From Rhodospirillaceae bacterium (GTDB lineage: Bacteria; Pseudomonadota; Alphaproteobacteria; SP197), in assembly GCA_002722885.1 (NCBI GenBank), contig PBNE01000006.1, positions 209,690 to 273,689 of the forward strand: DNA of 64,000 nt, given 5' to 3'. Under the pieces are notes generated by a model that was not told the DNA's origin, searched no databases, and was given only the letters and a program-made list of their open reading frames with translations. A program made the translations under genes and the position numbers. Positions 41,268 to 50,601 of this stretch are shown one piece after another; the first letter of the stretch is position 1, and each line of letters opens with the position of its first letter.

Positions 41268-41716
41268 CGACGATCTATGTCGATGCCGATGCCTGCCCCG
41301 TGAAGGACGAGATCGTTCGTGTCGCGCTGCGCCACCGCCTGCCGGTCGCCATGGTGTCGAACAGCTGGATGTGCACCGACCCAGACCCGCTGGTCGAGAT
41401 GGTGGTTGTCGAACAGGGTGCGGATGTCGCCGATGACTGGATTGCCGAGCGGGCAGGACAGGGGGACATCGTGATTACCCGAGACATCCCGCTGGCTGCG
41501 CGATGCCTGGGGTCCGGTTCTGTGGTGCTGGATGCCGACGGTCGGCCGTTCACCGAAGCGGGGATCGGTTCGGCACTGGCGATGCGTGAGCTAAAGGCTC
41601 ACCTGCGCGAAACCGGTGAGATTGCCGGCTACAACCCCAGCTTCAGCAAGAAGGATCGGCTGCGCTTACTCGACGCCATGGAGCGCGAGGTTCAGAAGGT
41701 CCGGCGCCAGGCCTGA
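41264..41716 (+). CDS. YaiI/YqxD-family protein (DUF188)
   Basis: A 150-residue PIN-related protein of the UPF0178/DUF188 family with the signature [14 protein letters not shown] at the start, MVSNSWM and [13 protein letters not shown]. The conserved aspartates suggest a metal-dependent nuclease-like site, but no function has been proved. The GTG start overlaps the LysE stop by four bases. The last 25 bases overlap the convergent LLM oxidoreductase gene. Confidence 0.88.
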   Translation: MTTIYVDADACPVKDEIVRVALRHRLPVAMVSNSWMCTDPDPLVEMVVVEQGADVADDWIAERAGQGDIVITRDIPLAARCLGSGSVVLDADGRPFTEAGIGSALAMRELKAHLRETGEIAGYNPSFSKKDRLRLLDAMEREVQKVRRQA

Positions 41717-42702
41717 TCCCGAAGGCCGGCAAGCAGCTCGAAACTCCTCAATCTCCTGGCGTGGTCGTGGACGTGGCAAGTCGCCATGATCTCATCGGCA
41801 CCGGTGCGGGCGACGAAGGCGTTGATCTCGCGTGCCACCGTCTCGGGCGTCCCGGCTGTCGAGCACGACAGCGCATCGTCCAGCATCATCCGTTCAGCCG
41901 GCATAAGCCGTTCTTTGTAATCAGCGACGGGCGGCGGCAGCTTGCCGGGACGGCCACGGCGCAGGTTCACAAACGACTGCATGACCGAGGTCTTGAGAAA
42001 CGCGGCCTCCTCGTCGCTGTCGGCAACCACGACGTTCATGCCCAGCATCACATGAGGCTTCTTGAGCTGATCCGACGGCTCGAACTGCTGGCGATAGACC
42101 GCGACCGCCGGGTCCAGCGCGTCGGGCGCGAAGTGGGAGGCAAAGGCATAGGGCAGGCCCAACGCCGCGGCTAGCTGCGCGCCATAGAGGCTGGAACCCA
42201 GAATCCAGAGCGGGACATCGAGGCCGGCCCCCGGCACGGCTTGGATCGGCTGGCCCGGTTCCGGTTCCTTGAAGTAGTGCTGCAGCTCCAGCACATCGCG
42301 CGGAAAGGCATCGGGATTGCCGCTGAGTGAGCGGCGCAGGGCGGCCATGGTGTGCTGGTCCGTGCCCGGCGCCCGGCCGAGCCCGAGTTCAATGCGGCCG
42401 GGATAAAGGGCCGCCAGCGTGCCGAACTGCTCTGCGATGACCAGTGGTGCATGGTTCGGCAGCATCACGCCGCCGGCGCCGATGGTCATGGTCGAGGTCG
42501 CCTGGGCGACCTGGCCGATCACAATGGCTGTCGCGGCACTAGCGATCCCGGGCATGTTGTGGTGTTCTGCCAGCCAGTAGCGCTCGTAACCCCAGCCCTC
42601 GGCATGGTGCGCGAGGTCGATGGTGTTGAGCAGGGCCTGGCGCGCGTCGGAGCCCTCGCAGATCGGCGAGAGGTCGAGGACGGAGAGAGGAACGGAGATC
42701 AT
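41692..42702 (-). CDS. LLM-class flavin-dependent oxidoreductase
   Basis: Luciferase-like monooxygenase family protein of 336 residues. Key segments: [38 protein letters not shown] (the EHH/NMP motif of this group), [22 protein letters not shown] and [11 protein letters not shown]. Uses FMNH2 or acts as an F420-independent reductase; substrate is unknown. The start at 42702 (MISVPLS) is the family start; the ORF extends upstream but that part is out of the family. Its start codon overlaps the start of the divergent gene at 42701, so the two share the bases CATG. Confidence 0.88.
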   Translation of the reverse strand: MISVPLSVLDLSPICEGSDARQALLNTIDLAHHAEGWGYERYWLAEHHNMPGIASAATAIVIGQVAQATSTMTIGAGGVMLPNHAPLVIAEQFGTLAALYPGRIELGLGRAPGTDQHTMAALRRSLSGNPDAFPRDVLELQHYFKEPEPGQPIQAVPGAGLDVPLWILGSSLYGAQLAAALGLPYAFASHFAPDALDPAVAVYRQQFEPSDQLKKPHVMLGMNVVVADSDEEAAFLKTSVMQSFVNLRRGRPGKLPPPVADYKERLMPAERMMLDDALSCSTAGTPETVAREINAFVARTGADEIMATCHVHDHARRLRSFELLAGLRDQAWRRTF

Positions 42703-43240
42703 GGACGCCACTATGCGGCAGCTGCGGCACCGGGCCAATGCCATGGCTTTCCTCCTGATGGTGCTCTTTGGCCCGGCGGCTGTGGCCCAGGATCGAGAGA
42801 TCGAAGCCGTCAATGGCCTGATCGCTGGAGCTGTCGATGCCTGCACGCGGCAGCCGGCACAGGCCTGTGTCGACCTGGGCTGGGCCTTCGCCGGGCTCTC
42901 GCCCGACGACGGCCTGACTGCAGCCGATCTCGCCGAGGTCAGAAACGTGGTCGGTGTCTGGTTCCAGGCAAGCCAGGCGATCCTGCCGCCGCGTGCCCGC
43001 ACGCTGGTGGGTCTCGGCATGCTGCTCTTCGACGGTCGCGGGCCCGACCGGCTGATCGCGGGTTTCGACACCAACGGGGACGCCAGGGTCGACCAGTCCG
43101 AGCTGCTGGCCGATGTGCACCTGGATGACAGGCCGATGTCACAGCTCATCCTCGATCCCGATGCCGTGGACCGTGCCAGTCTCGCACAACGTCTGGAACT
43201 GCGTCCCGGCCTGTTGCAGGGTGTCCTCGAACAGCAATGA
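42701..43240 (+). CDS. Small exported EF-hand protein
   Basis: A 179-residue protein with a Sec signal (positively charged RQLRHR, hydrophobic [10 protein letters not shown], cleavage after AAVAQ). One canonical calcium-binding loop is visible: [13 protein letters not shown] near residue 130, followed by a second, weaker region. Two cysteines about nine residues apart ([11 protein letters not shown]) may form a disulfide. Start at 42701 or, alternatively, at the ATG at 42713, which puts the basic residues at the very start. Divergent from the LLM gene with overlapping start codons and 12 bases ahead of the second crotonase gene. Function unknown. Confidence 0.78.
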   Translation: MDATMRQLRHRANAMAFLLMVLFGPAAVAQDREIEAVNGLIAGAVDACTRQPAQACVDLGWAFAGLSPDDGLTAADLAEVRNVVGVWFQASQAILPPRARTLVGLGMLLFDGRGPDRLIAGFDTNGDARVDQSELLADVHLDDRPMSQLILDPDAVDRASLAQRLELRPGLLQGVLEQQ

Positions 43241-43252
43241 AGGGGGCCTGTC

Positions 43253-44029
43253 ATGGCTGATTCCGTCAGGGCGGAGCAGAAAGGTGGCGTGCTGGAAATC
43301 ACGCTCGACCGTCCCAAGGCCAACGCCATCGATGCTGCGACCAGCCGGGCGCTCTCGGCGGCCTTCGTCCGTTTTCAGGATGATGATGCCCTGCGCGTCG
43401 CCATCGTGACCGGGGCCGGCGATCGTATCTTTTCGGCCGGATGGGATCTTTCGACCTCGGGTGACGGTGATGAGGACTGGGGTGATGGCGGCTGGTGTGG
43501 CCTGTGCGAACGGCTCGATCTCGACAAACCCGTCATCGCGGCGATCAACGGTGCCTGTGTTGCCGGCGGGTTCGAGCTGGCCCTGGCCTGCGATTTCATG
43601 ATCACCGCCAATCATGCCCAGTTTTTCCTGTCCGAAGCGACCCTGGGGCTCACGGTTGATATCGGTACGATTCCCCGCCTGATGCAGCGCCTTCCCCAGC
43701 AGGTGGCGCTTGAGATGCTTTACACCGGGCGCCGCCTGAGCGCTGCCGAGGCCGAGCAGATGGGTCTTGTGTTGCGTAGCATTCCGGCGGCGGACCTGAT
43801 GCCCGCCGCCCGCGAACTCGCGGATCGGATTGTGGCCTCAGCGCCTCTGTCTGTGGCGGCGCTCAAGCAGATGGTTCAGATCGCAGGTGCGATGTCGGCT
43901 GAAGAGGCCTATGCCGCCCGCGACCAGGGCCGGCTGACCGGTCAGGAGCGTGTCCACGGCAGCGAGGACGCGCTGGAGGGCCCGTGCGCGTTCATGGAAA
44001 AACGTCCGCCGGTCTGGAAAGGCCGTTGA
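43253..44029 (+). CDS. Enoyl-CoA hydratase/isomerase, CaiD-like paralogue
   Basis: Crotonase-fold enzyme of 258 residues, close in pattern to the one at 24.7 kb: [55 protein letters not shown] and a C-terminal [17 protein letters not shown]. Oxyanion-hole glycines and a catalytic glutamate (SEATLG) are kept. It is 53 bases before a TauD-family dioxygenase gene, same strand. A role in carnitine/crotonobetaine or related CoA metabolism is plausible, but substrate is not defined. Confidence 0.86.
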   Translation: MADSVRAEQKGGVLEITLDRPKANAIDAATSRALSAAFVRFQDDDALRVAIVTGAGDRIFSAGWDLSTSGDGDEDWGDGGWCGLCERLDLDKPVIAAINGACVAGGFELALACDFMITANHAQFFLSEATLGLTVDIGTIPRLMQRLPQQVALEMLYTGRRLSAAEAEQMGLVLRSIPAADLMPAARELADRIVASAPLSVAALKQMVQIAGAMSAEEAYAARDQGRLTGQERVHGSEDALEGPCAFMEKRPPVWKGR

Positions 44030-44081
44030 CGTCAGGGCGGACACCGGCCAACGATAACCGGGCCGCTGACGGGAGCCTGCC

Positions 44082-44954
44082 ATGCGCACTTCACCCCTCC
44101 ACGACCGCTTCGGTGTCGAAGTCCACGATGTCGACCTGAGCGCGGTGACGGCTGATAACGGCTACCCCGTCATTCGCGACACCTTCGAGACCCACTCCCT
44201 TCTGCTGTTTCGCAACCAGACGCTCGACGACAGCTCGCATCTGGCCTTTGGCCGCCTGTTCGGCCCGATCGAGATTCGCGAGAAGGAACCGGAGAAACAC
44301 GACGCGGAGATGTCGCTGGTCTCGAACCGTCTCGATGTCGAGACCCTTGCGACCGAAGAAGAAAGCCGTCGTGTGATGCAGATGCGGGCCAACCAGCTCT
44401 GGCACACCGACAGCACGTTTCTGCCCTGGCCCGCGCTCGCCAACATCCTGATGGCGCGTGTGCTGAGCTCGACCGGCGGTGAGACGGAGTTCGTCTCGAC
44501 CCGGGCCGCCTGGGCCGACATGCCTGAAGACCTGAAGGCCCGCGTTCGGGGCAAGGTGCTCAAACACAGCTACAGCCACTCACGAAAACAGATCTCCGAG
44601 GTCGCTGCCTCCGAAGAGTTCGTCGCGAAGTGGCCCGACACCGCCTGGAACGCGATCTGGCCGAACCCTGTCAATGGCGCCGAAGCGCTCTACATCGCCT
44701 CCCACGCCTTCGGTGTTGAAGGCATGCCCAACGAGGACGGTCAGGCGCTGATCGACGAACTCACCGACTTCTGCACCCAGCCCCACTACGTCTACACACA
44801 CAGCTACACCGTGGGCGACGTGCTGATCTGGGACGAACGCGCCACCATGCATCGCGGCCGGCCCTGGCCCTACAGGGAAGAACGATCACTCGCCAGCATC
44901 TGCATCACCGCACAGGAGTGCGACGGCATGGCCCTGGTGCGCCCCGCTGCCTGA
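44082..44954 (+). CDS. TauD/TfdA-family 2-oxoglutarate-dependent dioxygenase
   Basis: Fe(II)/2-oxoglutarate oxygenase of 290 residues. The iron ligands are visible: His and Asp in LWHTDSTFLPWPA and the distal His in ATMHRGRPWPY, followed by an arginine that would bind 2-oxoglutarate (YREERSLASICI). Family members hydroxylate taurine, phenoxyacetates, alkyl sulfates or gamma-butyrobetaine. The CaiD-like neighbour makes a carnitine-type substrate possible, but this is inference. It is the last protein gene before the tRNA. Confidence 0.9.
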   Translation: MRTSPLHDRFGVEVHDVDLSAVTADNGYPVIRDTFETHSLLLFRNQTLDDSSHLAFGRLFGPIEIREKEPEKHDAEMSLVSNRLDVETLATEEESRRVMQMRANQLWHTDSTFLPWPALANILMARVLSSTGGETEFVSTRAAWADMPEDLKARVRGKVLKHSYSHSRKQISEVAASEEFVAKWPDTAWNAIWPNPVNGAEALYIASHAFGVEGMPNEDGQALIDELTDFCTQPHYVYTHSYTVGDVLIWDERATMHRGRPWPYREERSLASICITAQECDGMALVRPAA

Positions 44955-45002
44955 TAGAACGGTTGCAGCCGCTCCTCTCCACGCCTAAACACGGAGCCGG
45001 TG

Positions 45003-45079
45003 GGGCCTGTAGCTCAACTGGTTAGAGCCGGCCGCTCATAACGGTCTGGTTGCAGGTTCGAGTCCTGCCGGGCCCACCA
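45003..45079 (+). tRNA. tRNA with CAU anticodon, probably tRNA-Ile2 (lysidine-modified)
   Basis: Complete cloverleaf of 77 bases including encoded CCA. Acceptor stem GGGCCTG pairs with CGGGCCC (one G-U), D arm GCTC/GAGC, anticodon stem GGCCG/CGGTC with loop CTCATAA (anticodon at 45037-45039), T arm GCAGG/CCTGC with TTCGAGT. The GGGCC acceptor stem fits isoleucine-type tRNA rather than elongator or initiator methionine tRNA, so TilS would convert the anticodon to read AUA. The Met alternative cannot be ruled out by eye. Confidence 0.9.
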
Positions 45080-45131
45080 TTTTCCTTAGGGCCGGTTATG
45101 GGATGAGGAGTGCAGGCGCAGAGGCGAAAGA

Positions 45132-46793
45132 TCAGCTCTGAGCGCTCCCCGAGGTGTTTTGACCGTGAGTGGCCTGTTCGTCGATGGCCAGGGGACTCTT
45201 GTCCAGGATCATATCCGCTGCTTTCTCGGCGATGGCCACGACGCTGGCGTTTGGATTGCTGTTCACCAGTGTTGGCATGACTGAAGCGTCGACGATGCGG
45301 AGCGCATCCAGGCCGATGACGCGGCACGCAGGATCGACCACCGCCTGGGGTTCGTCGGGTGACCCCATCCGGCAGGTGCAGCAGGGGTGATAGGCGGTGT
45401 CGGCGAAAGCGGCCAGCCATTCGTCGATTTCGCTGTCAGTCTTGACCGAGTCGCCAGGGAAGGCCTCGCGCCCGCGATAGGTATCAAAGCCGGGTGCATG
45501 GGCGATGTCGCGCACCCGTCGCATGGCTGCCCGGATGTGCCGACGGTCTCGTTCGGTCGCCAGGAAATTGAAGTGGATGAGCGGCGGTTTGGCAGGATCG
45601 GCGGAGGCAAGGCGCACCCAGCCACGTCCTTCTGGTTTCTGTGTGCCGACATGGAACTGGTATCCGTGCCATGGTCGCACGTCGAAGCTGCCCGGTTCAA
45701 AGGCAACGGGAAAGAAGATGATCTGGGTGTCAGGACGGTCGGAGTCATCGAGTGCCGTGAGAAATGCACCGACCTCAAAGCCGTTGCTCGCGCATACCCC
45801 GCTTTTGTTCAGGAACCATTCGGCACCGATCATCAGGCGCCCCAAGGGACCTGCCTTGCCGTTGAGCGTGACTGGCTTGCTGCAGTGATACTGCATGTAA
45901 ATGTCGATGTGGTTCTGCAGCCCGGCGCCGACTGCTGGCAGATGATGACGGCTCGCGATGCCGTGGTCCTCGAGATGGGCGGCATCGCCAACGCCAGACA
46001 GCATCAGGAGCTGGGGCGAATGGATCGAACCAGCGCTCACAATCACTTCGCGTCCGGCACGACATGTCCGGTCTGCATCGCGATGGCGATAGGCGACCCC
46101 GGTTGCGCGGTGACCGTTGAACAGGATCCTCTGCGCACGAGCGCCGGTCAGGATTGTCAGGTTGCTGCGCTCGCGGACCGGATCGAGATAGGCGCGCACG
46201 CCATTGACCCGGCGGCCGTCCTTGATCGCGAGATCATAGGTTCCGACGCCATCCTGACGGGCACCGTTAAAGTCGGAGTTCTCAGCGAGCCCGGCCTCCG
46301 CACCGGCGGTCAGAAAAGCCAGGTTGAGTGGGCTCTTGTCCTGGCCTGGCGCGATCTCGAGAGGTCCTTCGGCGCCGCGGTAGGACGAAATCTGTCCGCC
46401 ATAGGTTTCGGAGCGCCGAAAATAGGGCAGAAGCTCTTCGTAGCTCCAGCCGGAGCAACCGCTGTCCGACCAGTCATCAAAATCACGCTTGTGACCGCGT
46501 ACGTGGACCATGCCGTTGATCGACGACGAACCGCCGAGCACCCGGCCGCGCGGACAAGACATGCGCCGCCCATCAAGATGGGGTTCGGGCACCGTCATGA
46601 AATCCCAGTTGAACCGGTTGCCCTTGAGCGCCTCGACATTGCCCATCGGCATCTGAACATGCCAGTGACGGTCACTTGGTCCTGCCTCCAGCAGCAGGAC
46701 CGACAGGGCGGGATCCGCGCTCAGGCGGTTGGCGAGAACGCAGCCTGCCGTCCCCCCGCCGACAATGACGTAGTCGAAGGTTTCTCCGGTCAC
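45132..46793 (-). CDS. GMC-family oxidoreductase (choline/alcohol dehydrogenase-like)
   Basis: FAD enzyme of 553 residues. The N-terminal motif YVIVGGGTAGCVLANRLS, the GMC signature GRVLGGSSSINGMVHVRG, the second signature SAGSIHSPQLLMLSGVG and the catalytic His region YHPCCTCRMG are all present. BetA-type choline dehydrogenases share this pattern, but so do polyol and aliphatic alcohol oxidases. Its start overlaps the stop of the second GMC gene by four bases, so the two are one translational unit. It sits directly beside the tRNA and points toward it. Confidence 0.9.
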   Translation of the reverse strand: MTGETFDYVIVGGGTAGCVLANRLSADPALSVLLLEAGPSDRHWHVQMPMGNVEALKGNRFNWDFMTVPEPHLDGRRMSCPRGRVLGGSSSINGMVHVRGHKRDFDDWSDSGCSGWSYEELLPYFRRSETYGGQISSYRGAEGPLEIAPGQDKSPLNLAFLTAGAEAGLAENSDFNGARQDGVGTYDLAIKDGRRVNGVRAYLDPVRERSNLTILTGARAQRILFNGHRATGVAYRHRDADRTCRAGREVIVSAGSIHSPQLLMLSGVGDAAHLEDHGIASRHHLPAVGAGLQNHIDIYMQYHCSKPVTLNGKAGPLGRLMIGAEWFLNKSGVCASNGFEVGAFLTALDDSDRPDTQIIFFPVAFEPGSFDVRPWHGYQFHVGTQKPEGRGWVRLASADPAKPPLIHFNFLATERDRRHIRAAMRRVRDIAHAPGFDTYRGREAFPGDSVKTDSEIDEWLAAFADTAYHPCCTCRMGSPDEPQAVVDPACRVIGLDALRIVDASVMPTLVNSNPNASVVAIAEKAADMILDKSPLAIDEQATHGQNTSGSAQS

Positions 46794-48469
46794 GACATCA
46801 CCGCCATGGCTGGTGCGCCGGCATAGGGTGCTGGCTGGGGCTCCAGTGCGGGGCGTTCGCGGATGGGATCGCTGATCTTCTCTGCCATCATCATCACCGT
46901 TGCTGCCAGGTTGGCATTGACCACACGCGGCATCGACGAGGCATCGACAACGCGCAACCGCTCGATCCCGTGGACCCGGCCTTGGCTATCGGTCACGGTA
47001 TCGGAACCATTGCCCATACGGCAGGTGCCCGCCAGATGCCAGTTGCCAATCAGCACATGGCGAACCCATTGCGCAATGTCGCTGCGGCTGCGTGCCTTGC
47101 TGCCCGGGCCGATCTCCTCGCCACGCAATCCGTCAAAAGACGAGCTGGCGACAATCGCCCGCGCGCGCTCGACCGCGTCGACCAGGAGTTCGAGATCGTC
47201 GGGCTCTGTGAGATAGGCTGGGTCGATGGATGGCCGTGCAGCGGGATCGGAGGAGCCGAGGCGGATTGTCCCGCGGCTCTGGCACCGGTTGAGGTTCATG
47301 CCCAAACCGAACCCGTGAACGCCGGCCGTCGGTAGCGTTTCATCAAACAGTGCCGGGTAAAGAAAAATCTGCATGTTGGGGCTGGGAAGATTGCTGGTGG
47401 ACCGGATGAGCGCACCGGCTTCGAACCCGGTTGTCGCACCAATACCGTCCTTGAACAGGAGCCAGCGCAGACCCGCCGCGAGTTTGCGGTCGGCACGCAT
47501 ATAGCGGCTATGGCTCACCGGCTGGCGGCAACCGAACGTCACTTGAACCTCGACATGGTCCTCGAGATGGGCGCCGACCGCCGGCAAATCAGCCTCAACG
47601 GTGATGCCGTTGTCGCCCAAATGGTCAGCAGGGCCGATACCGGAGAGCATCAGGAGGTGTGGCGAACGTATGGCGCCGGCGGAAAGAATGACTTCATGCC
47701 GGGCCCGGACCTGTCGGAGCTGACCATCGGTCGCATAGGCAACACCGACTGCTCGCCGGTTCTCCAGCACAACGCGATGCGCGGCGGCACCGGTGAGGAT
47801 GCGCAAGTTGGGGCGGTCGAGGATGGGATCGAGATAGGCAGTCGATGACGATACGCGTTCTCCGCGGCGGATGGCACGATCGCAGGTAAAGAAGCCTTCC
47901 TGTCGGAAGCCATTGGGATCGTCGGTCAAGCCAGCTTCGTCGTCGTCGCCCGCGGCGACAAACGCCTCCTGCAATCTGCCGTGAATCTGGGCCTTTGTGG
48001 TCACGAAGGGCCCACGTTGGCCGCGATAGGTCGGATCACCGCCGGAGTCGTAGGCCTCGTTGCGTTTGAAATAGGGCAGGACATCGGCGTAGGCCCAGCC
48101 CTTGGCACCCCCTTCGGCCCAGCCGTTGTAGTCGTCGGGATGGCCACGCATGTAGCACATCGCGTTGATGGCCGATGAGCCGCCCAGCCCCTTGCCGGCA
48201 GCGATAAAAACGCGGCGGTTAACCAGTTCGCGCTGGGGCACCGTCTCCAGGCACCAGTTAAGGCCCGGCCGAACAAAATTGATTCCCGCCGCCGCCGGCA
48301 TACGCGCAACGATGCCGCGCGGTCTGTTGCCAGCCTCGATCAGCAGGACCGTCCGATCGCTGTCCTCGCTGAGCCGGGCGGCAAGGACGCAGCCGGCCGA
48401 ACCCGCACCGACAATGACATTGTCAAAGCTGGTCTCGTCATCGCGCAGTTCAGTCGTGATGGCGGACAT
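46790..48469 (-). CDS. GMC-family oxidoreductase, second tandem copy
   Basis: FAD enzyme of 559 residues from the Met in MSAITTELRDD; an ORF start six codons earlier (48487) is less likely. It has VIVGAGSAGCVLAARLSED, GKGLGGSSAINAMCYMRGH, SAGAIRSPHLLMLSGIGP and the catalytic region NWHLAGTCRMGNGSD. It resembles its neighbour at 45.1 kb but differs throughout, so this is an old duplication or two separate recruits. Upstream, a terminator-like hairpin isolates it from the substrate-binding protein gene. Substrate unknown; a choline- or alcohol-type compound is likely. Confidence 0.9.
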   Translation of the reverse strand: MSAITTELRDDETSFDNVIVGAGSAGCVLAARLSEDSDRTVLLIEAGNRPRGIVARMPAAAGINFVRPGLNWCLETVPQRELVNRRVFIAAGKGLGGSSAINAMCYMRGHPDDYNGWAEGGAKGWAYADVLPYFKRNEAYDSGGDPTYRGQRGPFVTTKAQIHGRLQEAFVAAGDDDEAGLTDDPNGFRQEGFFTCDRAIRRGERVSSSTAYLDPILDRPNLRILTGAAAHRVVLENRRAVGVAYATDGQLRQVRARHEVILSAGAIRSPHLLMLSGIGPADHLGDNGITVEADLPAVGAHLEDHVEVQVTFGCRQPVSHSRYMRADRKLAAGLRWLLFKDGIGATTGFEAGALIRSTSNLPSPNMQIFLYPALFDETLPTAGVHGFGLGMNLNRCQSRGTIRLGSSDPAARPSIDPAYLTEPDDLELLVDAVERARAIVASSSFDGLRGEEIGPGSKARSRSDIAQWVRHVLIGNWHLAGTCRMGNGSDTVTDSQGRVHGIERLRVVDASSMPRVVNANLAATVMMMAEKISDPIRERPALEPQPAPYAGAPAMAVMS

Positions 48470-48489
48470 CGCGGACACCCAGCACAAAC

Positions 48490-48541
48490 CCGAGAAAGAA
48501 ATCGGCGGCCGCGCCCCAGGACCTGGAGGCGTCGGCCGCCG
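48490..48541 (-). terminator. Terminator after the substrate-binding protein gene
   Basis: Long GC-rich hairpin with outer arms CGGCGGCC / GGCCGCCG, inner CGCC/GGCG and CCAGG-T-CCTGG, then ATTTCTTTCTC on the minus strand. It lies just after the SBP stop and 20 bases before the second GMC gene. Confidence 0.7.
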
Positions 48542-48573
48542 ATGTAAGGCGGTTATCAGCCGACAGTTGGTCG

Positions 48574-49566
48574 TCAGCCCTGGTGATCAATGCCAGCCAA
48601 CCACTGGTCCTCGACGATATCCCGGTTGGACTCGACCCAGTCCTGAGCCATGGCAGCCGCATCCTCGCCGTCAGCCGAGATGCGTTTGATCCATTCGCTC
48701 ATGATGGCGTCGGTGATCTCGAGCTGGCTCATGAACTTCGCCACATCGGGCGCAGTTTCTTCGAGTGATTGCGCATAGGCCATGTGGACGGGAACGTTGG
48801 GTTGCGCACACGTGATCTCGCTGTTCTCGAACCAGTCGGGATCCTCGCTCTGCTGGATGAAATTGTGGCAATCCTCCGAATAGGCGGGCTCGTTGAGTGC
48901 GCGCAGATCGTAGGCACCGAAGATCCATTCCGGCGTGTAGTAGTAGAACAGAACGGGTTCTTCCTTCTTGTAGGCGGCATCGAGCATGCCCTCAAAGACG
49001 GGCACCTCGACGATGACCGGCTCCCAGTACTCGTCGAACCCCATCGACTTGGCCTTGACGGCATTGTAGTCGACGCTCTGCCAACCGGCGGCGCCGGTCC
49101 AGTACTCGCCCTTGCCGTTACCGTCGGTGTCGAACAGCTTGGCGATTTCGGGATCGTTCATCTGTGAGATGTCGGTGATGCCGTGGGCTTCCTGAATGTA
49201 ACCTGGCACAAACACACCTTCTGTACCCAGGTAGGGAACGGCGTTGACGCGCACCGTCTCCTTGGAACCAGGTGCGATGTATTCGTTCCATTGTGCGGTG
49301 AGCTGGACCGTCCACATGTCGGGGAAGATATCGACGGTGCCGTCGTTCCTTGCCATGCCTGCGAAGAGGGCTACCTCGTCGCCGCCGATGATCGCAGTAT
49401 CCTCACCGAGATAGTCCTCCACGATCACCTTGATGACCTGGGCTGCACCCGATGAGCCGGCCCAATTGAGCTCCGCAATTTCGATTGTTTCGGCACTTGC
49501 CGATTGGCCGGCAGCCGCAATCCCAAGGGCCGCCGACACGGCCATGCCTGATACCCAGCGTTTCAT
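48574..49566 (-). CDS. Glycine-betaine-type ABC transporter substrate-binding protein
   Basis: Periplasmic OpuAC-family protein of 330 residues. Sec signal with cleavage after SASA near residue 25, mature start ETIEIAELNWAGSSGAAQV. The aromatic-rich segments DIFPDMWTVQLTAQW and FYYYTPEWIFGAYDL are where this family forms the cage for quaternary amines; two cysteine regions (EDCHNF, EITCAQPN) may form a disulfide. It is the binding partner of the permease (53.4 kb) and ATPase (54.8 kb), which are placed apart. The ligand may be betaine, proline betaine or a related osmolyte; the sequence does not decide. Confidence 0.88.
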   Translation of the reverse strand: MKRWVSGMAVSAALGIAAAGQSASAETIEIAELNWAGSSGAAQVIKVIVEDYLGEDTAIIGGDEVALFAGMARNDGTVDIFPDMWTVQLTAQWNEYIAPGSKETVRVNAVPYLGTEGVFVPGYIQEAHGITDISQMNDPEIAKLFDTDGNGKGEYWTGAAGWQSVDYNAVKAKSMGFDEYWEPVIVEVPVFEGMLDAAYKKEEPVLFYYYTPEWIFGAYDLRALNEPAYSEDCHNFIQQSEDPDWFENSEITCAQPNVPVHMAYAQSLEETAPDVAKFMSQLEITDAIMSEWIKRISADGEDAAAMAQDWVESNRDIVEDQWLAGIDHQG

Positions 49567-49698
49567 GATCGCCTCCTCATGCGATTTGTTGACAATGTTT
49601 GTTTCCCTCGTGGTCGGTCATACGGCGTCCTGTGCCGCAATTACCCAATTGTCGCCGTCCGAGGGTGCGGCGTCGGGCATATCGATCAATGCTTGTGG

Positions 49699-50601
49699 TC
49701 ATGCGGCGGCTTCCTTCCTGTCTGCAAGGGCTGCCTCCAGCAGGCGAAGCCGGTCCATGGTGATCGCCGCGGTGGATACGGGATCGCCGCCCAGAAGTTG
49801 TTCGTGCAAGCCGTACGTTTCGAACAGCGCGACCATCGGCCCGTCATAGCCGACCGTCTCCAGCGCTTCGAACAACCGGCGCCAGTCGACAATGCCGTCG
49901 CCAATGAGCGGGAAGGTAAAGTGGCGACCTTCAGTGCCCGGCGTGCCGAAGACATCCTTCAGCTCGACATGGTGGATGGCTGCGCCGAGCTGTCCAATGG
50001 TCCAGGCGACATCGTTACCGTAGAGCGCGAAATGACTGGGATCGTAGTTGATGGCGAAAGCCGCAGAGGCGCCGAAGCGCTCAATCACCGGCAATGACGC
50101 GAAGTAGTCGTTTGCTACGGTGCCGACACAGGGCTTGAACGCAAGCGTGACCTTCTGCGCCTCGGCATGGCCGAGAACGGAGTCGAGTGCGGTAAAGACC
50201 CGGCGCCAGGCTTCGCCTGCTTCGATGCCGTCATAGAGGCTGGGAGCCTCTGGATCCCAGCTGTCGGGGCCTGCATAGATGCCGACCATGCCGATGCCAC
50301 GATCAGCCGCAGCGTCGATGATTCGAAGGGTCAGATCGACCGCCTCCTGGCGCTGCACGTCGTCACCCGTGACGAAGTCGGCCATAGCCAGGATCTGGGA
50401 TATCTCCAGGCCCGCTGCTGTCGTCGCGTCGGCCAGGGCTGCAACGGCGCGATCGATATGGTCGCCGGCGGAACAGAAGTCGGGTGTCCATTCGATATGA
50501 CGATAGCCGAGCGCGGCAAGTTCGCCGGCGATCCGCGCAGGCTCCCAGCCTTCGAAACCGGGCGTCGTCGCATAACCCCATCGTTCGGCCAGCTGCTTCA
50601 T
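49699..50601 (-). CDS. Sugar-phosphate isomerase/epimerase-like TIM-barrel protein
   Basis: AP-endonuclease-2-type barrel of 300 residues, starting at MKQLAERWGYATTPGFEGW (50601), whose ATG overlaps the SDR stop. Metal/substrate residues occur at the ends of the strands: NYDPSHFALYGND, HHVELKDVFG and FETYGLHE. The strand that normally carries a metal-binding glutamate reads VTLAFKPCVGT, with lysine at that place, so the metal site may be altered. Members isomerise keto sugars, inosose or hydroxypyruvate. Read after the SDR gene in one operon and before the SBP gene. Confidence 0.8.
   Translation of the reverse strand: MKQLAERWGYATTPGFEGWEPARIAGELAALGYRHIEWTPDFCSAGDHIDRAVAALADATTAAGLEISQILAMADFVTGDDVQRQEAVDLTLRIIDAAADRGIGMVGIYAGPDSWDPEAPSLYDGIEAGEAWRRVFTALDSVLGHAEAQKVTLAFKPCVGTVANDYFASLPVIERFGASAAFAINYDPSHFALYGNDVAWTIGQLGAAIHHVELKDVFGTPGTEGRHFTFPLIGDGIVDWRRLFEALETVGYDGPMVALFETYGLHEQLLGGDPVSTAAITMDRLRLLEAALADRKEAAA

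Noticed and set aside
45055-45079. Tandem copy of the tRNA 3' end as an attachment repeat
   Set aside because: I looked for the T-arm and acceptor sequence elsewhere in the window and found no second copy.
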